This document shows, piece after piece, positions 15,819 through 21,473 of a stretch of DNA of 24,279 nt; the stretch's first letter is position 1; the number at the start of each line of letters is the position of its first letter. This DNA comes from a virus: the IMG/VR virus record IMGVR_UViG_3300030085_000253, positions 1 to 24,279 of that record. One strand, 5' to 3'. Both the position numbers and the translations under genes were made by a program. A model generated the notes under the pieces. It was not told the DNA's origin. It searched no databases and saw only the letters and a list, made by a program, of their open reading frames with translations.

Positions 15819-16189
15819 GCAACATTCTAGGCAATCTTTTAGGCAAAGCTGATAAGATAGTTGATGAAGTTATTACTTCTGAAGAAGAGGCAATGACATT
15901 AAAGAACGAACTCCAAAAAATAATAAATGAGCAAGAAGCGATTATTGAGCAAGAGGTTACTAAAAGATGGGAAAGCGATAACAATCAAAGCTCATGGCTT
16001 CCAAGAAACATTAGACCCCTTGTTTTAGCTTGGTTAGTAGTAAGCACTACTTTACTAATCTTCATTGATGCTGGAGCTATCAATTTTGTTGTAGAAGATA
16101 AATGGGTCGATTTACTTCAGATAGTTCTAATAACTTGCATTGGAGCATATTTTGGCTCAAGGGGTTTGGAGAAAATCAAACGAAACTAA
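15806..16189 (+). CDS. Holin, GTA-type three-transmembrane family
   Basis: The 127-aa product has an N-terminal amphipathic segment (ILGNILGNLLGKADKIVDEVI), a charged coil, then the signature RWESDNNQSSWLPRNIRPL near residues 74-92, which is characteristic of the 3TM holins first named from gene transfer agents (PF11351-like). Hydrophobic helices follow at about 92-108 (LVLAWLVVSTTLLIFID...) and about 103-122 after a short turn. The start lies inside the end of the endolysin gene, so the two are translationally coupled. It probably forms the membrane hole that releases the M15 endolysin. Confidence 0.82.
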   Translation: MAILGNILGNLLGKADKIVDEVITSEEEAMTLKNELQKIINEQEAIIEQEVTKRWESDNNQSSWLPRNIRPLVLAWLVVSTTLLIFIDAGAINFVVEDKWVDLLQIVLITCIGAYFGSRGLEKIKRN

Positions 16190-17239
16190 ATGGAAAAAAG
16201 ATACCGTTTACGAAAAGACGAATGGGAATTAATTGACGAATATAGAGCAGACAAAAAAAGCAAATCATTACTAGAAGAGGAATGTAATGAAATAGGAGTT
16301 GACATTAATACTGTTTCTCATTATTGGTATAAGAGCAAAAAGTTCTCAATTTTTGCCAAAGCCAATCAATTCACAAAAGATGACTTTTTAAAATCCATTG
16401 AGGATTTAATAGTTAACTACGCTCCTAAATATCCCAATATAGATTATCCAGAAAAGAAAGACGGTCATTTACTTATAATAAATCCTGCAGACGTACACAT
16501 TGGCAAATTTGCTGATGAAAAAGAAACTGGTAATAAGTACAATATAGAAATAGCAAAAGAAAGAGTTAGAGAGGGTGTAAAGGGTATTTTAAGAAATGCT
16601 GAAGGATATAACATAGATCGAATTTTATTCTGCATTGGGAATGATATACTTCATACCGATAATACTCATGGCACTACTACTAAAGGAACTCCTCAAGATA
16701 CTGATGGCAAATGGCATAGGCACTTTACACAAGCTTTAGAGTTATATGTTGAGATAGTTGAGATGCTTATGAAAATAGCTCCAGTTGATTGTGTTCACTC
16801 AATGAGTAATCATGACTACATGAGCGGTTTCCATTTAGCTCATGCTCTTAAAGCATGGTATCGAAACACCGAAGCGGTTAAAGTAGATGCAGAACCAATG
16901 CACCGAAAATACTACATTTACAAAAATAGCTTAATAGGATTAACACATGGCGACGGAGCAAGACTCCCTAATTTGCCCCTCCATATGGCGCAAGAAAAAC
17001 CAATACTTTGGGCAAAGACAAAATATCGATACTGGTATCTTCACCACTTACACCATAAACAAAGATATAAGTTCTTGAGTTCTTATGATAATGTAGGTGT
17101 AACTCTAGAATTTTTAAGAAGCCCAAGCGGTACGGATTCATGGCATTATCAGAAAGGATATACTGGTAGTGTTAAGGCAGTAGAAGGGTTCATTCATAAT
17201 GAATTTGGACAAATAGCTCATTTAACTCATATTTTTTAA
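16190..17239 (+). CDS. Calcineurin-like metallophosphoesterase with N-terminal helical domain
   Basis: The 349-aa protein has a helix-turn-helix-like N-terminus (about residues 9-55, ending ...VSHYWYKSKKFSIF) followed by a two-metal phosphoesterase core. Metal-site motifs are D101-x-H103 (PADVHIGKF), GND at 150-152, SNHD at 206-209 (GNHD-like), THGD at 252-255, and the HHLHH cluster at 285-289 where GHxH is usual. All expected blocks are present in order, so it is probably active. Substrate is unknown; similar phage proteins occur without a proven role. It begins directly after the holin stop and is the last gene before the operon terminator, an unexpected place for a nucleic-acid enzyme. Confidence 0.82.
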   Translation: MEKRYRLRKDEWELIDEYRADKKSKSLLEEECNEIGVDINTVSHYWYKSKKFSIFAKANQFTKDDFLKSIEDLIVNYAPKYPNIDYPEKKDGHLLIINPADVHIGKFADEKETGNKYNIEIAKERVREGVKGILRNAEGYNIDRILFCIGNDILHTDNTHGTTTKGTPQDTDGKWHRHFTQALELYVEIVEMLMKIAPVDCVHSMSNHDYMSGFHLAHALKAWYRNTEAVKVDAEPMHRKYYIYKNSLIGLTHGDGARLPNLPLHMAQEKPILWAKTKYRYWYLHHLHHKQRYKFLSSYDNVGVTLEFLRSPSGTDSWHYQKGYTGSVKAVEGFIHNEFGQIAHLTHIF

Positions 17240-17255
17240 TATATTTGCAATCATC

Positions 17256-17291
17256 CAAACATTTGTTTGCTTTGTAGTTACAACATTTGTT
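17256..17291 (+). repeat. Pair of AACATTTGTT dyads, operator candidate
   Basis: AACATTTGTT occurs at 17258-17267 and again at 17282-17291, each with AACA/TGTT half-sites around TT. The first copy extends to CAAACA-TT-TGTTTG at 17256-17269. They lie in the gene-free stretch between the metallophosphoesterase and the terminator. Binding by a regulator is only a possibility. Confidence 0.35.
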
Positions 17292-17311
17292 AATTTAGTT
17301 ATTAGTTAATT

Positions 17312-17338
17312 AGAGGGCGTAAAAACCCTCTTTTTTTT
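17312..17338 (+). terminator. Intrinsic terminator ending the late operon
   Basis: A 6-bp stem (AGAGGG 17312-17317, CCCTCT 17326-17331) closes an 8-base A-rich loop and runs into eight consecutive T residues (17331-17338). It lies 73 bases after the metallophosphoesterase stop and before the early promoter, so it separates the late transcript from the early one. Confidence 0.88.
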
Positions 17339-17423
17339 GCCTTTTTTTACAATAAGTGAAATTATTTTAACATTTTTCTTATCTAGTAGACTAACTTTTT
17401 TTGTGTTTTTCTGTTAAAAAGTG

Positions 17424-17453
17424 TTGACATTTAATTAAAAGCGTGTATATTTG
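17424..17453 (+). promoter_or_regulatory. Early promoter, Bacteroidota type
   Basis: TTG at 17424-17426 and TATATTTG at 17446-17453 are separated by 19 bp, an exact -33/-7 pair for the primary Bacteroidota sigma factor. The expected start of transcription is near 17460, leaving an A-rich leader of about 23 bases (ending ACACAACAA) before the ATG at 17483. It follows an intrinsic terminator and T-rich DNA and heads the whole replication region. Confidence 0.85.
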
Positions 17454-17482
17454 CCATATAATTATTAACTAAAACACAACAA

Positions 17483-17686
17483 ATGAATTTACCTTTTAAT
17501 TACACAGATGAATTAACTAACCGAGTTAAACAAAATTGGCTAACACTAGAAAATAAAGATTTGTTTAAAAAGTGCAAAAATAACAATGATTTTTGTATTG
17601 CTTTTGCTAGGTTATCAATAGAAAGAAATTGTGAGCGTATGCTCGGAGATAAAATTATTGAAATTTATATCAAAGAAATGATTTAG
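17483..17686 (+). CDS. First early gene, 67-aa protein of unknown function
   Basis: The ATG follows the early promoter leader directly, so this is the first product made. The 67-aa protein is mostly helical and slightly basic, with two cysteines in ...FKKCKNNNDFCIAFARL... (a CxxxxxxxC-like pair) and a further Cys in SIERNCERML. No HTH, zinc-binding or membrane pattern is convincing. It is followed by an attenuator-like hairpin before the next gene. By analogy with other phages, a first early protein ahead of a leaky terminator could be a regulator, antiterminator or host-takeover factor; that is inference from position only. Confidence 0.75.
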   Translation: MNLPFNYTDELTNRVKQNWLTLENKDLFKKCKNNNDFCIAFARLSIERNCERMLGDKIIEIYIKEMI

Positions 17687-17693
17687 AAATGTA

Positions 17694-17733
17694 AAAACCC
17701 CACCGCCCCCTACTGAAACAAATAGGGGGTTTT
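17694..17733 (+). terminator. Weak terminator or attenuator with two alternative stems
   Basis: CCCCCTA (17706-17712) pairs with TAGGGGG (17723-17729) across a 10-base loop, followed by only four T residues. An upstream AAAACCCC (17694-17701) can instead pair with GGGGTTTT (17726-17733). The two pairings share 17726-17729 and exclude each other. The element fills the gap between the first early gene and the rest of the early operon. Confidence 0.6.
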
Positions 17734-17753
17734 GGTAGTAAAAAACCAACAAT

Positions 17754-17975
17754 ATGAAAAGAGAACAAATTACTGACAAACACATCATTCTTCAAAGTTT
17801 ACAATTTATGCTTATCTATTATGAAGGTAGGTTAAAAGCATACAAAGAAACCGATAGAGAGGACTTGCAAGAGATTGCTCATAAATACATAGCTAAAATA
17901 AGAAGAGTTATTATTAAGAAATCTCAAGAGCCGATCAATGAAATAAGTGTTAACAAAATAGAATCTTATAAATAA
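17754..17975 (+). CDS. Early protein of unknown function, 73 aa
   Basis: A basic helical protein beginning MKREQITDKHIILQSLQFML, with a central ...YEGRLKAYKETDREDLQEIAHKYIAKIRRVI... pattern of two helices (given as a motif). No family was recognised. It is the first gene after the attenuator-like hairpin and its start follows the leader AAAAAACCAACAAT, an A-rich context like that of other starts here. Its TAA overlaps the next ATG by one base (TAATG), so the two are probably co-translated. Confidence 0.7.
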   Translation: MKREQITDKHIILQSLQFMLIYYEGRLKAYKETDREDLQEIAHKYIAKIRRVIIKKSQEPINEISVNKIESYK

Positions 17976-18157
17976 TGGAAAAGCTAAAAGATATTATTCA
18001 AGAATACTCTACAATGAGAAGTTTGGAGGTCAACAAATCAAGGCAAGAAGAAGCTAATGGGAATCAAGAAATGGCTAATTATCATCAAGGTCGAGCTGAT
18101 GCACTTGCTACGATATTAAGAAAACTAATGAAACTAAATGAAAGTAAAGATGTCTAA
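17975..18157 (+). CDS. Early protein of unknown function, 60 aa
   Basis: A charged, probably all-helical protein (KLKDIIQEYSTMRSL near the start, then NQEMANYHQGRADALATILRKL, read as two helices). The Q-G-R-A-D-A-L-A-T-I-L segment resembles the end of short phage proteins that form helical hairpins, but no function can be named. It is coupled to the upstream gene by TAATG and is overlapped at its 3' end by the tiny membrane peptide starting at 18138 or 18150. Confidence 0.65.
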   Translation: MEKLKDIIQEYSTMRSLEVNKSRQEEANGNQEMANYHQGRADALATILRKLMKLNESKDV

Positions 18158-18251
18158 AGGAAAAGAAAACGCTTATTTGGTGGCGATAACAACCATTCTA
18201 ACAACAATAATAATAACAATAGATCAAATAGGTCTAATAAATTTAATCTAA
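18138..18251 (+). CDS. Tiny single-pass membrane peptide, 37 aa
   Basis: The frame from ATG 18138 (or an internal ATG at 18150, giving 33 aa) ends at TAA 18249-18251, which overlaps the ATG of the SSB-like gene as TAATG. The product has a basic N-terminus (MKVKMSKGKENAY) followed by one hydrophobic stretch, LVAITTILTTIIITIDQIG, and stops. Tiling between two overlapping genes argues that it is translated. It is too short for most gene callers. Function is unknown. Confidence 0.55.
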   Translation: MKVKMSKGKENAYLVAITTILTTIIITIDQIGLINLI

Positions 18252-18679
18252 TGACAAAGAAAGGAATAGTAAAAAGTGTTCAATCTAATGGAACTTGGGA
18301 AGGTAAATACGGTCTTATGTATCTATATGAGGTTACAATCAATGAAGATAGTGGTCAATACATGAGCAAAAGCGACAATCAAACCAAATTTATTAAAGGT
18401 CAAGAAGTAGAATATGAATATACTGGAGGTCAATATCCAAAGATCAAACCAGCTCAAACATTTGAAAAGGGCAATTTTAAGACATCTAACGCATCTTCTG
18501 GAGGTTTTGATACTCAAAGACTAATAGTGAAACAAAATGCGCTAACAAACGCTTGTAATATTATTGGAGATGCTTCTGACCTTAATAAGATAATAGAAAC
18601 TGCTGAAGTATTCTCTAAATGGGTTTTAAATGATGAAAAGCCATCTAAAGTAGAAAAGTCTAATGATTTACCTTTTTAA
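18251..18679 (+). CDS. Single-stranded DNA-binding (SSB-like) protein
   Basis: The 142-aa product begins with an OB-fold-like strand pattern: TKKGIVKSVQSNGTWEG, YGLMYLYEVTINEDSG, then a KFIKGQEVEYEYTGG segment. It continues with a helical region (RLIVKQNALTNACNII...IIETAEVFSKWV) and ends in an acidic-hydrophobic tip, SNDLPF (137-142), which matches the DDDIPF-type tail by which SSBs recruit partner proteins. The combination supports an SSB role in phage replication and recombination, although it is not classical EcoSSB. It lies upstream of the DnaA-like and initiator genes and is preceded by a TAATG overlap. Confidence 0.72.
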   Translation: MTKKGIVKSVQSNGTWEGKYGLMYLYEVTINEDSGQYMSKSDNQTKFIKGQEVEYEYTGGQYPKIKPAQTFEKGNFKTSNASSGGFDTQRLIVKQNALTNACNIIGDASDLNKIIETAEVFSKWVLNDEKPSKVEKSNDLPF

Positions 18680-18681
18680 TT

Positions 18682-19035
18682 ATGATAGAAGAGAAGTATT
18701 ATAATGCAGATGGCTCTTATTATGGAACTGAAAAGCCAGAGGGTTATGGAGCTGAAGTGATAAATGGCAAATGGACTCTTTTTAATTGGGATGAAAGAGT
18801 CAAAGAATATCAAGCAGACCCTAAAGTTAGACTTTGGAAGCTAGAATATAAGACTAATCAATCTTTGCCAGTAATGGCTTATGATGGGGATTTAAATGTT
18901 AAATTTTCAGATGTTTCTTCCTTACATTATGATATGTTTAAGGGAACAAATAAAGAGCTTTCTATCTACATGGATAAACTCAAAAAACAAGGTTTTGAGT
19001 TCAAAAGTGAGTATATTATAAAAGAATTTGATTAA
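18682..19035 (+). CDS. Hypothetical protein, 117 aa
   Basis: Starts two bases after the SSB-like stop (spacer AT) and ends two bases before the DnaA-like gene. The N-terminal half is rich in Tyr, Gly and Trp (YYNADGSYYGTEKPEGYGAE, then WTLFNWDERVKEY) and the C-terminal half is helical with a Phe-rich end (KKQGFEFKSEYIIKEF). No motif was recognised. The tight spacing to replication genes suggests a role in the same process, but there is no direct evidence. Confidence 0.65.
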   Translation: MIEEKYYNADGSYYGTEKPEGYGAEVINGKWTLFNWDERVKEYQADPKVRLWKLEYKTNQSLPVMAYDGDLNVKFSDVSSLHYDMFKGTNKELSIYMDKLKKQGFEFKSEYIIKEFD

Positions 19036-19037
19036 AA

Positions 19038-19454
19038 ATGCACGAAATAGAGAAATTAATAAAAGAAAGAGAAACGGTTGATGCAATAGTTAAGACAGTT
19101 TGTATGGTTCTTAAAGTCAAAGAAAAAGACTTTAAAACAAAAAGCAGAGAAAGACATTTAATGGATGCTCGGAGCATGATCTACGCTTGTTGTAATGACA
19201 TTCTTGACATTGGATGTTCTGCTATAAGTAGGTACTTTAAAATGAATCATGCCACTATAATTCATCATTTAAAAAAGCACAAATCCTTAATAGATTTTGA
19301 TAGTGTTTATGCGGAAAGATATGAAGCTATTGTTATGCTTATAAAGTCTAAAATTGGTTATGTAGAAGATAGTGAAATCATTGACGAACTAATAAGAATA
19401 AAGAAAGAAAGAGCATTAAAACTAGAAATGATAAAAGAACATTTAAATAACTAA
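19038..19454 (+). CDS. Free-standing DnaA domain IV (Bac_DnaA_C-like) protein
   Basis: The 138-aa product contains the DNA-binding domain of DnaA without the AAA+ ATPase. The pattern SRERHLMDARSMIYACCNDI at about 36-55 corresponds to the R-x-R...AR...IY-L helix of domain IV. SAISRYFKMNHATIIHHLKKH at about 61-81 (split here into SAISRYFKMN and HATIIHHLKKH) matches the G-x-x-F-x-R-x-H-(S/T)-T-V-x-H signature, with NHATIIHH at 70-77. It may bind DnaA boxes at the phage or host origin, acting as a loader, competitor or transcription regulator. It lies two genes before the initiator with the candidate origin. Confidence 0.8.
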   Translation: MHEIEKLIKERETVDAIVKTVCMVLKVKEKDFKTKSRERHLMDARSMIYACCNDILDIGCSAISRYFKMNHATIIHHLKKHKSLIDFDSVYAERYEAIVMLIKSKIGYVEDSEIIDELIRIKKERALKLEMIKEHLNN

Positions 19455-19456
19455 TT

Positions 19457-19768
19457 ATGATAAAAGCTAAAGACAAAGTTTTAAAACTACTACAAGAAAA
19501 TCCATCCAATAGAGATAGCGACAATAAATTAATAGCTAACTTCTGGTTTTATGAGATCAAAGCAATGGGAAAAGACCCAAACACATTAACCGCTTTTGGT
19601 TTGTTAGATTTAATGAGTAAATCCAAGCTAACTAATACCGAAACCATTACAAGGGTTAGAAGGCAAATACAAGAGCAAAACAAAGAGTTAAGAGGTCAAA
19701 ACTACATTAACCGTCAAACTAAATTACAAAACAAAGTAAAGCTTGAATTGGGATATGAAGTTAATTAG
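19457..19768 (+). CDS. Conserved phage protein of unknown function, 103 aa
   Basis: A helical basic protein with the recurring phage pattern of K-V-L-x-L-L-x-x-x-P-x-x-R-D-x-D (IKAKDKVLKLLQENPSNRDS), ...LIANFWFYEIKAMG..., and a C-terminal ETITRVRRQIQEQNKELRGQ helix followed by INRQTKL. I have seen this layout in early regions of many phages, usually without assigned function; a DNA-binding role would fit the basic TRVRRQIQEQ helix. It starts three bases after the DnaA-like gene and its end overlaps the initiator gene by 14 bases. Confidence 0.7.
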   Translation: MIKAKDKVLKLLQENPSNRDSDNKLIANFWFYEIKAMGKDPNTLTAFGLLDLMSKSKLTNTETITRVRRQIQEQNKELRGQNYINRQTKLQNKVKLELGYEVN

Positions 19769-20453
19769 AGTTGAAAAAGATAACAATTACACCACTATTA
19801 ACAATGAGTTCATCTTTAATAAAAACATGAGCTTAAAGTCTAAAGGGTTGCTTTGCCATCTATTGGCTTTGCCAAATGACTGGAAGTTATATGTTGAGGA
19901 GGTCGAAAAGTGGCACAAAGACGGTAAAAGCTCTATTTATAGCGCATTTAAAGAGCTAAAAGAACTTGGTTATATGTCAAGAGAACAAATTAGAGTAGAT
20001 GGTAAATTTAAAGGTTATTCTTATGTAGTTTATGAAAAACCGTATTTAGATAAACCGAATACGGAAAAACCGAATACGGAAAAACCGAATACGGAAAATC
20101 GACCACTACTAAAGACTAATAATACTAAAGACTTAATTAAACTAAATACTAATAAAACTAAAGGGTTTGATTATCCAGTTGAATTAAATGTCGAAGCTTG
20201 GGAGCTTTGGAAAGAGTTTAGAAAAAAAGAGTTTAGGGCATCTTATAAATCATTAGGAGAACGCTCTGCAATTAGTAAGCTTTTGCGCTTGGCTGGTTCG
20301 GACTTTCAACTACAAGCGGACATTTTGAGACAATCAATGGAAAACGGTTGGAAGGGGATTTTCGAGTATAAAGAAAAAAGAAGTAAGACCGTTGAGGTGT
20401 TAAGTGAATATCAAAAGGCAATAGATTTAATAAATAAAGAATACAATGACTAA
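19755..20453 (+). CDS. Replication initiator-like protein with N-terminal winged helix
   Basis: The 232-aa product starts with a RepA_N/helix-turn-helix type domain: FIFNKNMSLKSKGLLCHLLAL, NDWKLYVEEVEKWHKDGKSS and AFKELKELGYMSREQIR, with the S-x-K-x-K-G-L-L and K-D-G-K...A...L...GY pattern of phage and plasmid initiators. A low-complexity linker (KPNTE three times) connects to a C-terminal domain with WELWKEFRKKE, SAISKLLRLA and ENGWKGIF, resembling DnaD-like or replisome-recruiting tails. ATG at 19755 is preferred over TTG at 19743. Like lambda O, its coding sequence carries direct repeats in the linker (20037-20096), which may be the origin. No helicase or polymerase is encoded nearby, so the host replisome is probably recruited. 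Confidence 0.8.
   Translation: MKLIRVEKDNNYTTINNEFIFNKNMSLKSKGLLCHLLALPNDWKLYVEEVEKWHKDGKSSIYSAFKELKELGYMSREQIRVDGKFKGYSYVVYEKPYLDKPNTEKPNTEKPNTENRPLLKTNNTKDLIKLNTNKTKGFDYPVELNVEAWELWKEFRKKEFRASYKSLGERSAISKLLRLAGSDFQLQADILRQSMENGWKGIFEYKEKRSKTVEVLSEYQKAIDLINKEYND
20037..20179 (+). repeat. Iteron-like and AT-rich repeats inside the initiator gene, candidate replication origin
   Basis: The 15-bp unit AAACCGAATACGGAA occurs three times end to end (20052-20066, 20067-20081, 20082-20096) with a degenerate fourth copy before it (20037-20051, 10 of 15 identical). Each unit has CCG/CGG half-sites. Next, an AT-rich tract carries ACTAAA(G/T)-type repeats at 20108, 20124, 20141 and 20157, spaced 16-17 bp. 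TTATCCAGT at 20171-20179 matches the DnaA-box consensus TTATCCACA at seven of nine positions. Iterons, then an AT-rich unwinding-like tract, then a possible DnaA box is the layout of lambda-type and plasmid origins. Confidence 0.65.
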
Positions 20454-20715
20454 AGAGCAAAAATCAGACGTTATAATGCTAATGGCTACAATGAGGGCAT
20501 TTAATGAACAGCTTTACAATTTAAAGGGGGTTCATAAGCAAGGGATGAAAATGAAGTTTAATAGACTTCTTAAAGTTTCGGCACAATATGAAAGGGAGAT
20601 AGTACACATAACTCAAAACAATCAAGAGTTTGAAGATGTTTATGACGCTCTCATGGATGTAATACTAGAAGTTAAAGAACAAATCAATGGACAAAAAGAA
20701 CCAAATCTGGAATAG
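20446..20715 (+). CDS. Hypothetical early protein, 89 aa
   Basis: A helical, charged protein that overlaps the initiator stop by eight bases. It reads MTKEQKSDVIMLMATMRAFN, then a basic HKQGMKMKFNRLLKVSAQYE stretch and an acidic C-terminal helix around FEDVYDALMDVILEVKEQ. The alternation of methionines and basic residues in the middle is notable but no family was recognised. The 3' end overlaps the next gene by 29 bases. A small replication-associated helical protein is the most that can be said. Confidence 0.65.
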   Translation: MTKEQKSDVIMLMATMRAFNEQLYNLKGVHKQGMKMKFNRLLKVSAQYEREIVHITQNNQEFEDVYDALMDVILEVKEQINGQKEPNLE

Positions 20716-21100
20716 GTGCAAAGACATCAAAGCTCTAAAATTAGAATGTTTAGACATTCTAGGAGAATTTTATATCCTTCTAGGGCATAAACCAGAAGCA
20801 CTAATTATTAAAAAGCTAAATGAGCAATTTGTTGAGGATTTAGTTAGTAAGTATAGCTCATTGACACTAGACCAGGTTAGATTTGCTATAAAGAAAGGAT
20901 TGCAAGAAAATGATCCTCCTATCTTTGTTAATGTTCCCACTTGGAATAAGTTTTTAAGAGATTTTAAAAAGCACGAACAGTTAAGAAGGCAAAACAATCA
21001 AATAGAGAGCTTCCAACAACATCAAAAAAGGTTAGATGATATGAGTAAGCTTATTGGACCAAGAGAAGTTAAAAAGATAGGGAATGGCCACAATAAGTAA
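20687..21100 (+). CDS. Hypothetical protein, 137 aa, possible replication accessory
   Basis: A mostly helical protein. The central pattern ...LNEQFVEDLVSKYSSLTLDQVRFAIKKGLQEND... followed by VPTWNKFLRDFKKHEQLRRQ resembles short phage proteins with an F-x-x-D-L-x-x-x-Y-x-x-L-T-x-x-x-V-x-x-A-F arrangement seen next to initiators in phages of Bacteroidota, possibly helicase-loader-like, but this is only a resemblance. The end is rich in Gln and basic residues. It overlaps the upstream gene by 29 bases and the NinG gene by 17 bases. Confidence 0.62.
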   Translation: MDKKNQIWNRCKDIKALKLECLDILGEFYILLGHKPEALIIKKLNEQFVEDLVSKYSSLTLDQVRFAIKKGLQENDPPIFVNVPTWNKFLRDFKKHEQLRRQNNQIESFQQHQKRLDDMSKLIGPREVKKIGNGHNK

Positions 21101-21473
21101 ACTAAAGAAGAAGTTAGATAAGATATTTAGTGAGTACATTAGATTAAGGGACTCTGATTATAAGGGTAATTGTAAATGTATAAGTTGTGGGAAAGAAGCT
21201 CCAGCTTTTGGTGGTTCTATTCATGCTGGGCATCTATTTAGTAGAAGATATTTAGCTACAAGATATGATGAAAAAAATGTCAATGCTCAATGTAATTATT
21301 GTAATACTTTTTTAAATGGGAATCAGATCAAAGCATCAAGAGGAGTAGAAAACAAATGGGGAAAAGGAACAGTTGAAGATATAGAGAGTAGAATCCACAT
21401 TACTGTTAAACTAACTAGAGTTGATTATGAAGAGTCGATTGAATACTATAAGAAAAAAATTAAAGAATTATGA
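21084..21473 (+). CDS. NinG-like recombination endonuclease (Rap family)
   Basis: Predicted structure-specific nuclease acting on branched DNA during phage recombination. The 129-aa product shows the NinG layout: a basic LKKKLDKIFSEYIRLRD start, the zinc knuckle CISC (32-35), a GSIHAGHLFSRRY segment with H47 and H50, RYDEKNVNAQC and the second knuckle CNYC (70-73), then NTFLNGNQ. The lambda NinG family has the same IRLRD, CxSC, AGH and haQCxxCN blocks. It is shorter than lambda NinG because the N-terminal extension is absent. It overlaps the PP-loop gene by four bases (ATGA). Confidence 0.9.
   Translation: MATISKLKKKLDKIFSEYIRLRDSDYKGNCKCISCGKEAPAFGGSIHAGHLFSRRYLATRYDEKNVNAQCNYCNTFLNGNQIKASRGVENKWGKGTVEDIESRIHITVKLTRVDYEESIEYYKKKIKEL

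Noticed and set aside
20052-20096. Three 15-bp repeats as a small CRISPR array
   Set aside because: The copies are contiguous with no spacers and lie in frame inside a gene. Iterons or a coding linker repeat explain them better.
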